Positions 35,332 to 45,166 of a stretch of DNA of 64,000 nt are shown here, piece after piece. Positions within the stretch are counted from its first letter, which is position 1, and every line of letters begins with the position of its first letter. The notes under the pieces were generated by a model. The model saw nothing but the letters and a program-made list of their open reading frames with translations, searched no databases and was not told the origin of the DNA. Both the position numbers and the translations under genes were made by a program. The stretch is from Candidatus Nanopelagicales bacterium (GTDB lineage Bacteria > Actinomycetota > Actinomycetes > S36-B12): assembly GCA_028687755.1 (NCBI GenBank), contig JAQTZL010000008.1, positions 1 through 64,000 of the forward strand, written 5' to 3'.

Positions 35332-35770
35332 CGATTGGGATCAGCGGTTACGCGAACACGGGTTTCGCATTACCCCGCAACGCCAGTTGGTTCTCGAAGC
35401 TGTTGAACATTTGCGGCACGGGACACCGGAAGAAATCCTTTTCGAAGTCCAACGAACGGCATCAGGTGTCAATCTTTCGACGGTGTACCGCACGCTAGAA
35501 GTACTTGAAGATGTTGGCTTGGTTACCCACGCGCATATTGGCCATGGCGCACCGACGTATCACGCAGTTGATGAAGACATTCATATTCACTTGGTCTGTG
35601 ACACCTGCGGAAAAGTTTCCAGCGCACCAGGGTCAGTCGCTGATTCCTTCATTGCAGCGCTTCGAGCCAATCATGCGTTCGTCACTGACATTTCCCACAT
35701 GGCGATGCACGGTGAATGTGAATCATGTTTCAACATGTTGAGTGACAACAGCCTTGAGGTTCAATCATGA
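35324..35770 (+). CDS. Fur-family metalloregulator
   Basis: Protein of 148 residues from GTG 35324, overlapping the preceding stop by 8 bp. The winged helix (about 10-80) shows FRITPQRQLVLEAV and SGVNLSTVYRTLEVL. The metal and dimer half has the HIHLVCDTCGKV segment and CESC, giving structural zinc Cys pairs (CDTC, CESC). The family includes Fur, Zur and FurA; which metal it senses cannot be fixed, although the neighbours (nitrobindin, YgfZ) favour iron. Confidence 0.9.
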   Translation: MNSDWDQRLREHGFRITPQRQLVLEAVEHLRHGTPEEILFEVQRTASGVNLSTVYRTLEVLEDVGLVTHAHIGHGAPTYHAVDEDIHIHLVCDTCGKVSSAPGSVADSFIAALRANHAFVTDISHMAMHGECESCFNMLSDNSLEVQS

Positions 35771-36723
35771 GTGTGCAACCACCGGTAGAGGTCTTTGATC
35801 AAGGGATGGCGTGGCATTGCGGAGATCCACTAGGCGAGCAACGAAATCTCGTTGGTGGCATTGGGGTTGTTGACCTCAACAATCGCGGTGTAATCACTGT
35901 CAGTGGCCCAGATCGATTGACCTGGTTAAACGATCTGACGACACAACTTGTGAAAGATCTTGCTGTTGGGCAAAGCGCATTGGCACTGATCTTGAGCCCA
36001 AATGGTCATGTCGAATACGAATTGCACATTGCCGACGATGGTGAAACCTGCTGGATCATCACGCAACCTGGTCAGACCGAATCACTGATCGCTTATCTGG
36101 ATCGCATGCGCTTTATGTTGCGCGTTGACGTTGCTGATGTGACGGAAAATTTTGGTGTTGTTTGGGAGCCAGTGCACTCCGCAGATGAGCATCATCCAAC
36201 GTGGTTGGTTCCAGAACCCTTTGCAGCTCGAGGGTTTGCTGGGCGTGAAGTGGTGATTCCTCGTAATCAATTAGCCAGTCGTCTGGGAGCTGCACCTCAA
36301 GCAGGTTCTTGGGCCTTGGAAGCTTTACGGGTTGCAGCGGGTATGCCGCGCATGAATTGCGAAACCGATCACCGCACAATTCCCAATGAAGTGAACTGGC
36401 TAAATTGCGCTGTTCATCTCAATAAGGGTTGCTATCGAGGCCAAGAAACCGTTGCCAAGGTGCATAACCTTGGGCAACCACCACGTCGATTGGCACTGAT
36501 TCACCTTGACGGATCTGATGATGAACTGCCCGTTCATGGTGAAGAAATCACCTGCAAGGGCAAGGTTGTTGGTTGGGTTGGAACAGCCGCTCGTCATTAT
36601 GAAGACGGAAACATTGCGGTAGTGATGTTGAAGCGCAATGTTGCCGTAGGTGAGCAGTTAGTCATTGAACATAATGGTCACCAGATCACTGCGTTGGAGG
36701 ATCCAGCTCCAGCAGGATGGTGA
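35767..36723 (+). CDS. ygfZ: Folate-dependent Fe-S cluster protein YgfZ/GcvT-like
   Basis: Tetrahydrofolate-binding protein of 318 residues with the GcvT fold, needed for repair or assembly of some Fe-S enzymes. The signature KGCYRGQE (about residue 220, with its redox-active Cys) is intact. ATG overlaps the fur stop by four bases. Its 3' end overlaps the convergent dtd gene by 38 bp. Confidence 0.93.
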   Translation: MSVQPPVEVFDQGMAWHCGDPLGEQRNLVGGIGVVDLNNRGVITVSGPDRLTWLNDLTTQLVKDLAVGQSALALILSPNGHVEYELHIADDGETCWIITQPGQTESLIAYLDRMRFMLRVDVADVTENFGVVWEPVHSADEHHPTWLVPEPFAARGFAGREVVIPRNQLASRLGAAPQAGSWALEALRVAAGMPRMNCETDHRTIPNEVNWLNCAVHLNKGCYRGQETVAKVHNLGQPPRRLALIHLDGSDDELPVHGEEITCKGKVVGWVGTAARHYEDGNIAVVMLKRNVAVGEQLVIEHNGHQITALEDPAPAGW

Positions 36724-37135
36724 TCGGGCCGTCATTGGTGAAGGTCACTTTCATATCTGCACCGAATTTGCCAGTTTCAACATGTGTTCCCGCATCTTGC
36801 AAGGCTTGAACAAACGCATCCACCAAAGGTTCGGCAACTGATGCGGGAGCAGCTGCATCCCAAGTAGGGCGTCGACCTTTCTTGGTGTCCGAATACAGGG
36901 TGAATTGCGAGATCACGAGTATGGGCAAACTCAGATCACTGGCTGAAACTTCACCGGTGTCACTAGGAAAGATGCGTAGATGGTGAACTTTTTCGGCCAG
37001 TTTCTTGGCTGTTGCTGCATTATCAGTGTGGGTGACTCCAACGAGTACAACTAAGCCCGCACCTTGGAATTGACCAAGAATCTGGCCATCAACGCTGACG
37101 CTGGCATCAAGTGCTCGTTGGACAAGGGCACGCAT
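36686..37135 (-). CDS. dtd: D-aminoacyl-tRNA deacylase
   Basis: Removes D-amino acids (and glycine from tRNA-Ala) mischarged on tRNA. The protein is 149 residues, the standard length. It starts [18 protein letters not shown], has the catalytic-loop motif [16 protein letters not shown] and the GFGADM-type loop as KFGADMKV. It is convergent and overlapping with ygfZ. Confidence 0.95.
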   Translation of the reverse strand: MRALVQRALDASVSVDGQILGQFQGAGLVVLVGVTHTDNAATAKKLAEKVHHLRIFPSDTGEVSASDLSLPILVISQFTLYSDTKKGRRPTWDAAAPASVAEPLVDAFVQALQDAGTHVETGKFGADMKVTFTNDGPITILLELDPPTQ

Positions 37136-37183
37136 GCGATCACCCTTTCATAAATCCCAGATCAGATCCGTTACCGTTGCCAT

Positions 37184-37471
37184 GTGCTGTATCAAACCCA
37201 AAACATCGCGTATCTCTTGCTCACGATTTTGATTGTTGGCCTGAGTGGATTCGCCTTCATTGACTGTGTGCGCCGACCAGCACAAGCCTTTCCAGCTGTG
37301 AGTCGTCAGACCAAGGTGTTGTGGCTCGTACTTACGGGCATTGCAGCGTTAGCCAATCTTGCTATCGGTGATCCGCTATCGATATTTGGTATTGCAGGTG
37401 CTGTGATCGCGTTGGTCTATCTCTTCGATGTGCGTCCGCGCATCATCGAGATTCTCAACAACCGCTGGTAG
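37184..37471 (+). CDS. DUF2516 membrane protein
   Basis: Protein of 95 residues from GTG 37184. Three membrane segments (about 8-28, 43-63, 65-85) and the sequence GFAFIDCVRRPAQAFP match DUF2516, an actinobacterial family of unknown role. TACCGT six bases before the GTG suggests leaderless expression. Its stop abuts that of convergent gpmA. Confidence 0.85.
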   Translation: MLYQTQNIAYLLLTILIVGLSGFAFIDCVRRPAQAFPAVSRQTKVLWLVLTGIAALANLAIGDPLSIFGIAGAVIALVYLFDVRPRIIEILNNRW

Positions 37472-38242
37472 CTACTTCTTTTTACCTTGCGCCGCGACTG
37501 CAGCAGCAGCCGTTGCTGCGGCTGCAGGATCTAAGTACTCGCCACCAGGAATAAGTGGCTTGAGATTTTCATCCAAGCGATACACCAGCGGAATGCCTGT
37601 CGGGATATTCAAACCTGCAATATCAGCATCTGAAATTCCATCAAGGTGCTTCACTAATGCGCGCAATGAATTTCCATGTGCAGCAACGAGCACCGTTTTT
37701 CCGGCACGAAGGTGCTCGGCGACAATCACGTCTTCCCAATATGGAATCAGGCGCGTAACGACGTCCTTCAAACATTCGGTAGCGGGCACCGCTTCAGGCG
37801 GCAATGCGCTGTAGCGAACTTCGTGTGTCTGCGCCCACTCATTATTTGGATCAATGGCCGGTGGTGGAGTGTCATATGAACGGCGCCACAACATGAATTG
37901 ATCTTCACCAAACTCTGCAAGGGTTTGTGCCTTGTCTTTGCCTTGAAGCGCCCCGTAGTGACGTTCATTTAACCGCCAGTTGCGCACAACGGGAATCCAG
38001 TGCAGGTCAGCAGCTTCAAGGGCGATCTGGCTGGTCTTAATCGCGCGCTTCAACAGTGAGGTGTGAACCACGTCAGGCAGGATGCCGGCTTCCTTCAGCA
38101 ATTCACCGCCACGCTTAGCCTCGGCAAGGCCCTTCTCATTGAGGTCAACGTCGACCCAACCGGTAAAGAGGTTCTTGGCATTCCATTCGCTTTCGCCGTG
38201 GCGAAGCAGGATCAAGGTGTAAGGCGCCTGGCTTGTGGTCAT
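37472..38242 (-). CDS. gpmA: 2,3-bisphosphoglycerate-dependent phosphoglycerate mutase
   Basis: Interconverts 3- and 2-phosphoglycerate in glycolysis. The protein is 256 residues. It has the phosphohistidine motif [12 protein letters not shown] near the start, [11 protein letters not shown] and [16 protein letters not shown] with the second catalytic His. The C-terminus is a low-complexity Ala-rich tail ending GKKK. It is upstream-paired with ybjN and mshA on the minus strand, as in mycobacteria (gpm1 beside mshA). Confidence 0.95.
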   Translation of the reverse strand: MTTSQAPYTLILLRHGESEWNAKNLFTGWVDVDLNEKGLAEAKRGGELLKEAGILPDVVHTSLLKRAIKTSQIALEAADLHWIPVVRNWRLNERHYGALQGKDKAQTLAEFGEDQFMLWRRSYDTPPPAIDPNNEWAQTHEVRYSALPPEAVPATECLKDVVTRLIPYWEDVIVAEHLRAGKTVLVAAHGNSLRALVKHLDGISDADIAGLNIPTGIPLVYRLDENLKPLIPGGEYLDPAAAATAAAAVAAQGKKK

Positions 38243-38269
38243 AGACCTATTTTGCCGCCTCGACTGGGG

Positions 38270-38773
38270 TTATTGCTCACCGGGATGTTCGAGGAGGTGG
38301 CGCCAGGCTTCGAGGTTAAAGGTTGGTTCCCCTCGAGAAATGCGCCAATCCCACTCGCGCTGCATTGCGCTCAGGAAGCCCATTTCCAAAATGGGGTTGA
38401 ACGATTCATCTGAATATTCCAGAACAGAGCCCAGGAGACGATCGAGTTCGTCATCATCAATGGCTTTGAGTGAGACGCGGCCAGTCAAATAAATATCGCC
38501 GTACTGGTCGATGGAAAAGGCGACCCCATACATGCGGCGGTTCTTCTCTAGGAGCCATTCATGCACCGCTGCGTTGTTCTCTTCGGGGCAACGCGCGACA
38601 AATGCACTGACAGATACGGCATGTGTGCCCACGGCAAGCGCGACGTTTGTTTTGAGTTTCTTCACGCCTGGCAGGGTTGCAACAAAGGTTGGTCCTGCAA
38701 TTTCTTCAAATTCAATTTCACTTGCCTGTAAGTACTGGCGAATGGTTGACGCAACTGCGGCTTTATCAATCAT
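38270..38773 (-). CDS. YbjN-domain protein
   Basis: Protein of 167 residues from ATG 38773. Compact alpha/beta composition with VSVSAFVARCPEENNAAVHEWLL and DQYGDIYLTGRVSLKAI matches YbjN-like proteins, whose fold resembles secretion chaperones. The homologue lies between mshA and gpm in mycobacteria too. Function is unknown. Confidence 0.85.
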   Translation of the reverse strand: MIDKAAVASTIRQYLQASEIEFEEIAGPTFVATLPGVKKLKTNVALAVGTHAVSVSAFVARCPEENNAAVHEWLLEKNRRMYGVAFSIDQYGDIYLTGRVSLKAIDDDELDRLLGSVLEYSDESFNPILEMGFLSAMQREWDWRISRGEPTFNLEAWRHLLEHPGEQ

Positions 38774-38785
38774 GATGCACACACG

Positions 38786-40084
38786 TTACAACGCGATGCT
38801 GGTCGCGCGTGTTCGGTAATCAATAAGTGCTTGTGAATAGGAATCAAGGAGACCTGACGCCGTTGATTGCCAGCCGAATTGCTCAGCATGCGCACGACTG
38901 CCTTGGCGAAAAATTTCAAGCTCCCTCGGGGCACTCAGCAAAGTATTCATCACCGACGCATAGTCCGCTGGGTTATGGCCAGTAATCAAGCGCCCACTGA
39001 CGTGATCGTTCACGGCTGTGCGCAATCCACCCACACTTGCTGCAACCACGGGCGTGCCACAAGCCTGAGATTCGATGGCTACAAGGCCAAATGATTCTGA
39101 GTAAGACGGCACAACTGTGAGATCTGCGGCGCGAAACCAGTCCGCGAGAGTGTGGCGATTCGTTGGCGGTTCAAAACGAACCAGATCAGCAATGCCCAGT
39201 TCATTTGCAAGATCCACCAAGGCTGTTGGCCGATCAAGCCCATTGCCTGAAGGACCGCCTGCAATAACGACGAGCAGCCGAGAACGTAGTTCAGGATTAG
39301 CAGAAACCATCTCTGCTGCTGCGTGGAGCAACACATCGGGCGCCTTCAACGGCTGAATGCGACCAACAAATAACAACACATGTGCATGTGCAGGAACATT
39401 TAAACGCTTGCGAGCAGCCTGTTGATCACCTGGAGCAAAGAGCGAGAGGTCAACACCTGGGTGTACGACATCAACGCTTGATGGGTCTGCACCATAAAGA
39501 TTGATGAGTTCGTTTGCCTCGTCGTCAGTATTGGCAACAAGCCGTGTGGCTGCTTCTACAACTTGCTCTTCACCAATGACGCGACCCATGGGTTCTGGTT
39601 TGTCACCAATCGCGAGGTCGGCATTCTTCACTTTCGCCATCGTGTGCATGGTGTGCACGAGTGGAACGCCCCAACGTTCAGAAGCTAGCCAGCCCACTTG
39701 CCCTGAAAGCCAGTAGTGCGAATGGATGAGATCGAACCAACCTTCAGGGCGCGAAGCTTCAGCGCGCAAGACACCGGCAGTAACCGCGCAGAGTTGCCCT
39801 GGAAGATCCTCTTTGCGCAAACCTTCAAAAGGACCAGCAGTGACATGGCGAACTAAAATGCCAGGTTCAACTTCAACAATGGGATCAACATCAGACCGAG
39901 TGGCGCGCGTAAAAATTTCAACAGCAACGCCAGCTTGAGCCAGCTGCTTCGCGCTTTCCAGGACGTACACGTTCATGCCACCGGCATCGCCGGTTCCGGG
40001 TTGGTCAAGGGGGGAGGTGTGGATGGAGAACAGAGCAACGCGCTTTGGTTTTGGTCGCAGCGAACGCATCTCGCGAATGTTCAT
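38786..40084 (-). CDS. mshA: D-inositol-3-phosphate glycosyltransferase
   Basis: First enzyme of mycothiol synthesis: transfers GlcNAc from UDP-GlcNAc to inositol-3-phosphate. GT4 protein of about 432 residues. ATG 40084 is chosen five bases after GGAGG. Key segments are [50 protein letters not shown] and the donor-site [17 protein letters not shown]. Together with mshD it shows that the organism makes mycothiol. Confidence 0.95.
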   Translation of the reverse strand: MNIREMRSLRPKPKRVALFSIHTSPLDQPGTGDAGGMNVYVLESAKQLAQAGVAVEIFTRATRSDVDPIVEVEPGILVRHVTAGPFEGLRKEDLPGQLCAVTAGVLRAEASRPEGWFDLIHSHYWLSGQVGWLASERWGVPLVHTMHTMAKVKNADLAIGDKPEPMGRVIGEEQVVEAATRLVANTDDEANELINLYGADPSSVDVVHPGVDLSLFAPGDQQAARKRLNVPAHAHVLLFVGRIQPLKAPDVLLHAAAEMVSANPELRSRLLVVIAGGPSGNGLDRPTALVDLANELGIADLVRFEPPTNRHTLADWFRAADLTVVPSYSESFGLVAIESQACGTPVVAASVGGLRTAVNDHVSGRLITGHNPADYASVMNTLLSAPRELEIFRQGSRAHAEQFGWQSTASGLLDSYSQALIDYRTRATSIAL

Positions 40085-40147
40085 CATCACCTCCCTCAAG
40101 GATCTAGTGAGGGCAGCCTTACATATCGGCGCGAGCCTGACAAACGA

Positions 40148-40846
40148 TTACGGCTTGAGCGAAACTCCTACGTATGGCTCACCGGTAACGATCGTGATCA
40201 GGCGCCGGGTGACGGAGACCGCATGGTCGGCATATCGCTCGTAGTAGCGCGAGAGCAAGGTGATGTCGATTGCTGTCTCGACGCCATGCTCCCAGCTGGA
40301 ATTGAGTACGGCCCGGAAGAGCTCACGGTGGAGGCGATCAACAACCTCATCGTGAGCTGCAATGTCTGTGGCAAGGGTCAAATCTTTGGTGGCGATCACC
40401 TGAGCAGTCTTGGTGACAATGGCTTGGGCAAGCGCGCCCATTTGTTCAAAGGTTTCGCGGAGATCTTCGGGAACCACTGCATTTGGGAAGCGCATCCGTG
40501 CTTGCTTGGCCACGTGCGAGGCTAAATCGCCCATGCGTTCAAGGGAAGCAGCGATGCGCAAAGAGCCGATCAGGATCCGAAGATCGCGATCGGTGGGCTG
40601 CTGTAGGGAGATGAGATCAAAGCAGCGCTCTTCGATTTGCGAGGTCAGGATGTCGATGCGCTCATCTTGGGCGATGACGGCCTGGGCCAAATCATTATCG
40701 GCATCGAGTAAGGACTGGGTGGCCATGAACATCGCGGAGCCCACGAGATCGGCAACTTCAACCAATCCCGCGTTAACGGCTTCTAGATCTTCGGCATATG
40801 CCACTGGAACGCTTTTCCTCCTACGGCGTGGAGCATACGTTGCCAT
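40148..40846 (-). CDS. phoU: PhoU-type phosphate signalling protein
   Basis: Helical protein of about 232 residues with two PhoU repeats. The signatures SLERMGDLASHVAKQA (first repeat) and YYERYADHAVSVTRRL (second) are the metal-binding E/DxxxD motifs of PhoU. It inhibits phosphate-starvation signalling by joining the Pst transporter to the sensor kinase. ATG 40846 has AAGGA seven bases upstream. It is divergent from senX3; no pst genes are in the window. Confidence 0.92.
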   Translation of the reverse strand: MATYAPRRRRKSVPVAYAEDLEAVNAGLVEVADLVGSAMFMATQSLLDADNDLAQAVIAQDERIDILTSQIEERCFDLISLQQPTDRDLRILIGSLRIAASLERMGDLASHVAKQARMRFPNAVVPEDLRETFEQMGALAQAIVTKTAQVIATKDLTLATDIAAHDEVVDRLHRELFRAVLNSSWEHGVETAIDITLLSRYYERYADHAVSVTRRLITIVTGEPYVGVSLKP

Positions 40847-40998
40847 GAGTCCATCCTTGAGTTGCAACATGGCCAAAGGTTGAACGAAAGGCAACGAGTT
40901 GGTGAACGCTTAGAGGGAAGGATGAACCCTAAGCAAATGGTTCGTGGTTTCGTGCGAATAATTTTCATCTGACCCACTTGGCTGCCTATCCTTCAATA

Positions 40999-42129
40999 GT
41001 GGCCAGCACCTTCCTTCGAGCGCAAACGGCAGATGGGCTTGTAGTGGACTACCAAGAGATCCCAGACGAGGTTTCCCGGATTTTGGCTGTTCTGCCCTCG
41101 GTCTCCATCGTGGTTGATCAAGATGGCACCGTTCTTCGGGCTAGCGCGAAAGCCTTGGCTCTGGGCTTGGTGAATCGCAACACCATCGCGATTCGCGATT
41201 TGGCCAAGTTGGTTCATGCAGTGGCTGACGACGGTGAAGCTCGCGAACAAGAGATGCGTGTGCGCCGTCCACCACTTGGTCGCGAACTCCTAGAACTACG
41301 CGTTCGAGTTGCGGACCTTGGTACGGGCGCAATCTTGGTTTTGATTGACGACCTTGCTGAAGAGCGTCGAGTTGATGCCGTGCGTAGAGATTTTGTTGCC
41401 AACATCAGTCATGAACTCAAAACTCCCGTCGGTGCGCTTTCTGTACTAGCAGAAGCGATTCAATCGGCGAGCGAGGATCCAGAACAGGTCCGACACTTTG
41501 CCCAACGCATGCAGATGGAAGCAACGCGTCTTGGACATCTTGTACAAGACGTTATCGATCTATCTCGCTTGCAAGGTGATGATCCACTGAGCCATGCAGC
41601 AGTCGTAAACATTGACGAAGTAATTGCGCTTGCCATTGAAGATGTACGCATGCTTGCGGAAACTCGCGAAATTGATCTCGTCATCGCTGCGGAAGCGCCA
41701 ACGTTTGTATATGCGGATGCAGGCCAAGTGCAAACAGCTGTGCGCAACTTGTTGGTCAATGCCATTGCCTATTCGTCCGATGGTACGAGTGTTGCCGTGC
41801 ATTCACGTGAAATCGACTCAATCGTAGAAATCATGGTGAAAGATCAAGGTGTAGGAATTCCTGCTAACGATCTCGATCGCATTTTTGAACGCTTCTACCG
41901 TGTTGATCCGGCTCGTTCGCGAGTAACCGGTGGTACTGGGTTGGGATTAGCGATCGTGAAACATGTGTGTCAAAACCATGGTGGAGAATGCACCGTTTGG
42001 TCCGAAGTTGGCGTGGGTTCAACTTTCACCTTGCGCCTACCAACATTTGTTGGCGAAGACGCTAACCAGCAAGGTGATGAGGCAACGATTATTGAGATAT
42101 CGGCACCATTCGGGGAGCTGCAGTCATGA
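40999..42129 (+). CDS. senX3: Phosphate sensor histidine kinase SenX3, soluble form
   Basis: Histidine kinase of 376 residues from GTG 40999, with TATCCT six bases before it. A PAS-like domain (about 25-110) leads to the phosphoacceptor His near residue 138 in NISHELKTPVG, then the ATP-binding domain with VKDQGVGIP and GGTGLGLAI. Unlike mycobacterial SenX3, no N-terminal membrane segments precede the PAS domain; an in-frame TTG at 40978 adds only seven residues. The kinase would therefore be cytoplasmic and may depend on PhoU for its signal. Its stop overlaps regX3. Confidence 0.9.
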   Translation: MASTFLRAQTADGLVVDYQEIPDEVSRILAVLPSVSIVVDQDGTVLRASAKALALGLVNRNTIAIRDLAKLVHAVADDGEAREQEMRVRRPPLGRELLELRVRVADLGTGAILVLIDDLAEERRVDAVRRDFVANISHELKTPVGALSVLAEAIQSASEDPEQVRHFAQRMQMEATRLGHLVQDVIDLSRLQGDDPLSHAAVVNIDEVIALAIEDVRMLAETREIDLVIAAEAPTFVYADAGQVQTAVRNLLVNAIAYSSDGTSVAVHSREIDSIVEIMVKDQGVGIPANDLDRIFERFYRVDPARSRVTGGTGLGLAIVKHVCQNHGGECTVWSEVGVGSTFTLRLPTFVGEDANQQGDEATIIEISAPFGELQS

Positions 42130-42806
42130 CCAAAATTTTGATCGTTGAAGACGAAGAGTCTTTTTCTGAAGCTCTGTCATTCATGTTGAAACGTGAAGGC
42201 TATGAAGTAGAAGTAGCGGCCGATGGCCATAAAGCTGTTGAACTGTTCGAACGCAATGGTGCAGATCTCCTGTTACTTGACCTTATGTTGCCCGGCCTGT
42301 CGGGCACTGAAGTGTGTAAGCACATTCGTGCAAAATCTTCTGTTCCCATCATCATGCTTTCAGCAAAAGATGGCGAGATCGACAAAGTGCTAGGGCTAGA
42401 GCTCGGTGCCGATGATTACGTCACGAAGCCATTTTCTTCACGTGAGTTACTCGCTCGAGTCAAGGCAGTGCTTCGTCGTCATGGAGAAGTTGAAGATTTA
42501 CTTCCCACCACGGTTGAAGAAGGACCCGTGCGTATTGACTTGGATCGTCACGTAGTTTCGGTGCGTGGTGAACAGATCACGATGCCGCTTAAAGAATTCG
42601 ATCTCTTGGAGTTCTTGGTGCGTAACGCAGGTCGCGTCATGACCCGTAATCAACTCATCGACCGTATTTGGGGCGCTGACTACGTCGGTGACACCAAGAC
42701 TCTTGATGTTCACATCAAGCGGTTGCGCGCAAAGGTTGAAGTAGACCCCGCAAATCCCGTGCACCTGCTGACGGTGCGTGGGTTGGGTTACCGCTACCAG
42801 GCTTGA
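42126..42806 (+). CDS. regX3: Phosphate response regulator RegX3
   Basis: OmpR/PhoB-type regulator of 226 residues, ATG overlapping the senX3 stop by four bases. The receiver domain has LIVEDEESFSEAL, the phosphoacceptor Asp in LLLLDLMLPG and Lys in YVTKPF. The winged-helix domain (about 130-225) shows LKEFDLLEFLVRNAGRV and KTLDVHIKRLRAK. It activates genes for phosphate uptake under limitation. Confidence 0.95.
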   Translation: MTKILIVEDEESFSEALSFMLKREGYEVEVAADGHKAVELFERNGADLLLLDLMLPGLSGTEVCKHIRAKSSVPIIMLSAKDGEIDKVLGLELGADDYVTKPFSSRELLARVKAVLRRHGEVEDLLPTTVEEGPVRIDLDRHVVSVRGEQITMPLKEFDLLEFLVRNAGRVMTRNQLIDRIWGADYVGDTKTLDVHIKRLRAKVEVDPANPVHLLTVRGLGYRYQA

Positions 42807-42809
42807 GTT

Positions 42810-43385
42810 CTACTCAGCTGAAGTGGCGCTTGCAGCTGGAGTCGCTGCAGGGAGCACGTCACTCAAGGTCACCGTGTTGGTGATGCCTGCGTAGAAGCCA
42901 GTGTCAGGAACCGTCATGACTGAGATCTTCAGTTGTCCGGCATTTTGGAAGTTAAAGGTCACAGGAACGTAGGTGCTAACCGCCGGTTTGGCACCACGAA
43001 CGGGAGCCTTCGTTGCGGCATTTTGGTAGCCAAAGGCGACTGCACCGCCACCCAGAATCGGCTTGAGTGCTGGGGTGAAGGAGATCGCCTTGCCATCAAC
43101 CTCGACACTGTCGACCACATCAACGGTGATGCCGTTGTTGACGATCGTTCCGATGAGTTGAGCCGGGCCAACTCCCTGACCCTTGACCAAGGTCACGTTC
43201 ACCACTTCCATATCGCCAACCTGCGCCTCAATCCCGTTGCCGGTATTCATGCCAGATTGCATGTTGGTGGTGGCCTCTTTGCCGTTCCAGCAGCCTGAGA
43301 GGGCTGGCAGGGCCACGAGGGCGATAGCAGCCATGGCAATTGAGCTGCGGCGGGCAAGGGCGCGTTGGGTCAGGTTTACGTTCGT
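42810..43385 (-). CDS. Putative lipoprotein
   Basis: Secreted protein of about 191 residues. A basic start ([10 protein letters not shown]) and hydrophobic core run into the lipobox LSGC (Cys about 31), so it is probably lipid-anchored outside the membrane. The mature part is beta-rich with no recognised domain, and ends in an Ala/Ser/Thr-rich tail. GTG 43385 is a likely start; longer in-frame starts would overlap the carD promoter region. It sits between regX3 (convergent) and carD (divergent). Confidence 0.7.
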   Translation of the reverse strand, partial: TNVNLTQRALARRSSIAMAAIALVALPALSGCWNGKEATTNMQSGMNTGNGIEAQVGDMEVVNVTLVKGQGVGPAQLIGTIVNNGITVDVVDSVEVDGKAISFTPALKPILGGGAVAFGYQNAATKAPVRGAKPAVSTYVPVTFNFQNAGQLKISVMTVPDTGFYAGITNTVTLSDVLPAATPAASATSAE

Positions 43386-43437
43386 CACAAGGGAAGAGTA
43401 GCGACCAGATTTTGGGGTGTCTTCTCGTGGTAGTCTT

Positions 43438-43455
43438 AACCCCTCGAAAGGGGTT
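43438..43455 (+). promoter_or_regulatory. Promoter-proximal hairpin before carD
   Basis: AACCCC-TCGAAA-GGGGTT forms a six-pair hairpin ending 7 bp before the carD ATG. Its right arm contains the only G-rich stretch that could bind the ribosome. TAGTCT at 43431-43436 may be the -10 box. Whether the whole hairpin is transcribed depends on the true start site. Confidence 0.45.
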
Positions 43456-43462
43456 TTACTCA

Positions 43463-43945
43463 ATGGCTTTCAACGTTGGCGACACTGTCGTCTACCCACA
43501 TCATGGGGCGGCAGTTATCGAAGCCGTGGAGATGCGCAAGATCAAAGGTGAGGATCGCGAGTACCTCGTCCTCCGCGTGGCTCAGGGCGATCTGACTGTT
43601 CGCGTTCCCTCTGACAATGTCGATCTCGTCGGCGTTCGCGATGTGGTCAATGCCGCTGGCTTGGAGCGCGTATTTAACGTGCTTCGCCAGCCATATACCG
43701 AAGAACCCACCAACTGGTCCCGCCGGTACAAGGCAAATCTTGAGAAGCTCGCTTCAGGCGATGTCATCAAGGTGGCTGAAGTAGTGCGCGATTTGTGGCG
43801 TCGTGAAAAAGAACGTGGTCTTTCAGCTGGCGAAAAGCGGATGCTGGCCAAGGCTCGTCAAATTCTTGTGAGTGAGCTGGCTCTAGCTGAGAAGACCAAC
43901 GAGGTTAAGGCTGAGGCCATCCTCGATGAGGTCCTCGCCTCCTAG
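43463..43945 (+). CDS. carD: CarD-family RNA polymerase-binding regulator
   Basis: Protein of 160 residues. The N-terminal Tudor-like RNA-polymerase interaction domain (about 1-55) starts [21 protein letters not shown]. The C-terminal helical DNA-binding domain contains the conserved [13 protein letters not shown] segment, including the Trp that wedges promoter DNA. CarD stabilises open complexes at rRNA and other promoters and is essential in mycobacteria. It heads the run carD-ispD-ispF-cysS-rlmB. Confidence 0.96.
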   Translation: MAFNVGDTVVYPHHGAAVIEAVEMRKIKGEDREYLVLRVAQGDLTVRVPSDNVDLVGVRDVVNAAGLERVFNVLRQPYTEEPTNWSRRYKANLEKLASGDVIKVAEVVRDLWRREKERGLSAGEKRMLAKARQILVSELALAEKTNEVKAEAILDEVLAS

Positions 43946-43947
43946 AC

Positions 43948-44658
43948 GTGAGTGTTCTAGGGCGCACTGCTGCCCTGGTACCAGCCGCCGGGCGCGGTGA
44001 GCGTCTGGGTGCTGGGGTTCCAAAAGCACTGCGACCAATTGGTGGAACACCGATGCTGGTGCATGCAGTGCATGCGTTAGCTGGTTCGCGCAGCGTTGAT
44101 CTCATCGTTATTGCTGCTCCAGAAGAAGCCGTAGAAAGCGTGCGGGCACTGTTTCTCGAAGATATTGGCGCTGAAGTTATCGTTGTGAGTGGCGGTGAGA
44201 CCCGGCAAGCCTCCGTCTCTCACGCACTGCTCGAGCTTCCTGATGATGTCGATGTGGTGCTCGTTCATGACGCCGCTCGACCATTTGTGCCAACCGAAAT
44301 TGTGAGCGCAATCGTGGCAGAGGTACGCAATGGATATCCCGCTGTTATCCCAGCACTTTTGGTCACTGACACCATCAAGCAGGTCAATGCGGATGATCTC
44401 GTGATCGCTACCCCCGACCGCAGTTCCCTTCGTGCTGTGCAAACCCCCCAAGGCTTTGATCGCGCTGTTCTACAAGCAGCGCACGCAGCGGCTGTTGAGG
44501 ATACGGCGACTGATGATTCAGGTCTGGTCGAACGTCATGGGGTACAGGTTCGCGTGATCGCTGGTCACGAGGAAGCCTTCAAGGTAACTCGACCAATAGA
44601 TTTGTTACTCGCGGAAAGCGTGCTTGCTAAGCGAAGGGCGGCGCTCACTCATGGCTAA
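43948..44658 (+). CDS. ispD: 2-C-methyl-D-erythritol 4-phosphate cytidylyltransferase
   Basis: Third step of the MEP isoprenoid pathway: makes CDP-methylerythritol from MEP and CTP. The protein is 236 residues from GTG two bases after the carD stop. The nucleotide loop [19 protein letters not shown], the Asp segment [11 protein letters not shown] and a C-terminal [12 protein letters not shown] are typical. It overlaps ispF by 8 bp. Confidence 0.96.
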   Translation: MSVLGRTAALVPAAGRGERLGAGVPKALRPIGGTPMLVHAVHALAGSRSVDLIVIAAPEEAVESVRALFLEDIGAEVIVVSGGETRQASVSHALLELPDDVDVVLVHDAARPFVPTEIVSAIVAEVRNGYPAVIPALLVTDTIKQVNADDLVIATPDRSSLRAVQTPQGFDRAVLQAAHAAAVEDTATDDSGLVERHGVQVRVIAGHEEAFKVTRPIDLLLAESVLAKRRAALTHG

Positions 44659-45157
44659 TCACGAATTGGCTTCCCCGTTGATCGGGATGGGAACCGACGT
44701 CCATGCCTTCCAAGAAGGTCGTGAAATGTGGATGGCCGGATTGCACTGGCCTGGCGTGAATGGGCTTGCAGGCCATTCGGATGCTGACGTTGCTTGTCAT
44801 GCCTTATGCGATGCGTTGCTATCTGCAGCTGGACTTGGAGATCTGGGGTCAGTGTTTGGGACAGACGATCCACGATGGAGCGGCGCATCGGGAATTTCGA
44901 TGCTCACGCATACTGCTGCGTTGGTCAAAGCAGCCGGCTTTGCCATTGCTAATGGATCAGTGCAAGTCATTGGAAATAGTCCACGGATCGGAACCCGCCG
45001 CGAAGAAGCTCAAACTGTGTTGAGCAAAGCGGTTGGCGCACCTATTCGAGTATCCGGAACTACGACTGATGGCTTAGGACTCACTGGTCGCGGTGAAGGC
45101 GTAGCTGCAATCGCCGTTGCTCTTGTGCTGCAACAAGCACCATCGGTAGATCGGTAA
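44651..45157 (+). CDS. ispF: 2-C-methyl-D-erythritol 2,4-cyclodiphosphate synthase
   Basis: Fifth enzyme of the MEP pathway, forming MEcPP. The protein is 168 residues from ATG 44651. It has the zinc motif GTDVHAF (Asp and His ligands), [20 protein letters not shown] and the C-terminal [13 protein letters not shown]. It is translationally coupled to ispD by overlap. Confidence 0.96.
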   Translation: MANHELASPLIGMGTDVHAFQEGREMWMAGLHWPGVNGLAGHSDADVACHALCDALLSAAGLGDLGSVFGTDDPRWSGASGISMLTHTAALVKAAGFAIANGSVQVIGNSPRIGTRREEAQTVLSKAVGAPIRVSGTTTDGLGLTGRGEGVAAIAVALVLQQAPSVDR

Positions 45158-45166
45158 CCTGCGCTC

